Of a DNA stretch of 14,816 bases, positions 14,193 through 14,816 are shown in pieces. Position 1 is the stretch's first letter; every line of letters begins with the position of its first letter. The DNA is taken from the NCBI GenBank assembly GCA_045612485.1, contig JAZKZE010000124.1:1-14816 (forward strand), read 5' to 3'. The translations under genes were made by a program, and so were the position numbers. Under the pieces are notes generated by a model that did not search any database, was not told the origin of the DNA, and saw nothing but the letters and a program-made list of their open reading frames with translations. Origin of the DNA: RGIG5327 sp045612485. GTDB lineage: Bacteria > Verrucomicrobiota > Lentisphaeria > Victivallales > UBA1829.

Positions 14193-14310
14193 ATTGTTTC
14201 CGTCTTCATTTCATTACGCCGCGACAAGCCGCTAAAGCTCCACAATATGAAGCAGCTCCCGTCTTCATTTCATTACGCCGCGGCAAGCCATTTCATTCCG
14301 CTATGAAGCA
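14186..14310. repeat. Heptamer-spaced element, part 2: 31-base direct repeat
   Basis: Positions 14200-14230 and 14259-14289 are direct repeats of 31 bases with a single difference (A against G) and a period of 59. Each is preceded by ATGAAGCA (14186, 14247), and a third ATGAAGCA begins at 14303. ATGAAG can pair with the CTTCAT inside each repeat (14204-14209, 14263-14268). Two copies with unlike spacers do not make a CRISPR array. Confidence 0.88.
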
Positions 14311-14364
14311 CTTCGCTTACGCTCCGTATGATGTAAGGAAATGGAAAAATGAGAGTTTATCCGT

Positions 14365-14393
14365 TTGCAATACAACGCTATCCGCACTATATT
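14365..14393 (+). promoter_or_regulatory. Promoter-like site right of the repeat cluster
   Basis: TTGCAA (14365-14370), 17 bases, TATATT (14388-14393): both boxes and the spacing are identical to those of the tRNA-Pro promoter. Predicted start near 14400, only a few bases before the terminator-like hairpin at 14403. Confidence 0.5.
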
Positions 14394-14402
14394 ATAACCT
14401 AC

Positions 14403-14431
14403 AATCCAGTCCTTTATGGCTGGATTTTTTT
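14403..14431 (+). terminator. Intrinsic terminator right of the repeat cluster
   Basis: AATCCAG (14403-14409) pairs with CTGGATT (14420-14426), and the T run 14425-14431 follows. It would end any plus-strand transcript crossing the repeat cluster, or a very short RNA from the promoter just upstream. Confidence 0.82.
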
Positions 14432-14679
14432 GTATCTTGATTTTATCCAATGAATGACAGGCATTTATAGCGTAACCTCTTCCAAACAGAAGACAAATAG
14501 AGAACGGTAATTTCTCTGAAAAGGGCCTCATCGGCGGATTATACCATAAAATCAAATATCATTTTTCTTTGTATTTTCCCGTAATTTACAAAATATGATC
14601 CTTGTCGGTCATGCTTCTGCCAATCTATCCTATCCGGCATATCCGGCTTACGACACGCACAGGATTGCGTAAAAAGAGC
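14432..14679. other. Stretch with no recognisable gene
   Basis: I see no convincing coding region. The one notable site is a minus-strand extended -10, TGGTATAAT (TATAAT at 14538-14543), without a good -35 box. If active, it would transcribe leftward through the terminator region and the repeat cluster. A short direct repeat ATCCGGC occurs near 14629 and 14641. Confidence 0.45.
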
Positions 14680-14709
14680 TTGTAAATTTCAATTTTTATG
14701 CTACATTAT
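14680..14709 (+). promoter_or_regulatory. Possible promoter of the gene at the right edge
   Basis: TTGTAA (14680-14685) lies 18 bases from CATTAT (14704-14709); TACATT (14702-14707) at 16 bases is an alternative -10. The site is weak but suitably placed 60 bases before the start codon. Confidence 0.35.
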
Positions 14710-14769
14710 TCCCTTTAGAGGAGTAACTCCCTCGATCATACTTTTATTAATAAGATGCAAGAGGCAACC

Positions 14770-14816
14770 ATGGACCAGAACACGATTATCGAAAAACAGT
14801 TCAATAAATGCAGCAT
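14770..14816 (+). CDS. Start of an unidentified gene, cut by the window end
   Basis: An ATG at 14770 opens a frame reading MDQNTIIEKQFNKCS up to the last base. GAGG (14761-14764) lies 5 bases upstream as a ribosome binding site. Fifteen residues are not enough to name a family. The start lies beyond the tRNA-Pro repeat cluster, so it could be a core gene or the first gene of an island. Confidence 0.55.
   Translation, partial: MDQNTIIEKQFNKCS

Noticed and set aside
14186..14310. A CRISPR array
   Set aside because: Only two copies of the 31-base repeat exist, the interval is 28 bases and holds part of the heptamer pattern, and no cas gene is nearby.
14087..14440. A 117-codon plus-strand frame across the repeat cluster
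   Set aside because: It is made of the repeats themselves, has no ribosome binding site and runs through the terminator at 14403-14431.
14301..14555. An 84-codon minus-strand frame
   Set aside because: It has no convincing ribosome binding site, its start lies upstream of the only candidate promoter, and its composition is unremarkable.
14005..14816. An integration site duplicated from the tRNA-Pro 3' end
   Set aside because: I find no second copy of the tRNA 3' segment and no integrase in the window. An island to the right cannot be excluded because the sequence ends at 14816.

Overview
The window looks like chromosomal DNA of an obligately anaerobic, Gram-negative-like bacterium of moderate GC. 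The radical 2-hydroxyacyl-CoA dehydratase-type protein, the exported flavodoxin, the order ribBA-ribH-nusB-ftsY and the very large carbohydrate-enzyme-like protein without a recognisable family would fit Lentisphaerota (Victivallales-like) or a related gut lineage. That placement is inference from gene content; no rRNA or other marker is present.

Layout. Positions 1-290 are non-coding, with GC-rich hairpins at the extreme left and a promoter near 232-259. An FMN riboswitch (291-415) and two further leader hairpins precede a tight plus-strand operon: ribBA, ribH, nusB, ftsY. It ends at a strong terminator (3914-3947). A well-spaced promoter and tRNA-Gln(TTG) follow. From 4138 to 13766 everything reads on the minus strand. 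In transcription order from the right these are a fused activase/dehydratase-like radical enzyme and a cupin (one likely operon, ending at a terminator at 11229-11258), an exported flavodoxin, an NhaC-type Na+/H+ antiporter (own terminator), a 1177-residue glycoside-hydrolase-like protein (own promoter and terminator), and a maltose/galactoside O-acetyltransferase-like protein. tRNA-Pro(TGG) lies at 14005-14080 on the plus strand.

Right of tRNA-Pro, 14082-14320 is a dense cluster of small hairpins separated by the heptamer GCTTCAT or its complement ATGAAGC, plus a 31-base direct repeat. A promoter with a terminator directly behind it comes next (14365-14431). After about 250 bases with little recognisable content, a new plus-strand gene begins at 14770 and runs off the window.

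How the parts relate. RibBA and RibH carry out the committed and penultimate steps of riboflavin synthesis and are probably controlled by FMN. NusB and FtsY are housekeeping genes (rRNA antitermination; SRP receptor) in the same transcript. FMN is the cofactor of the flavodoxin further along, but nothing in the sequence couples the two loci. The two most unusual items are the hairpin/heptamer repeat cluster after tRNA-Pro and the activase-dehydratase fusion with an extra four-cysteine motif.
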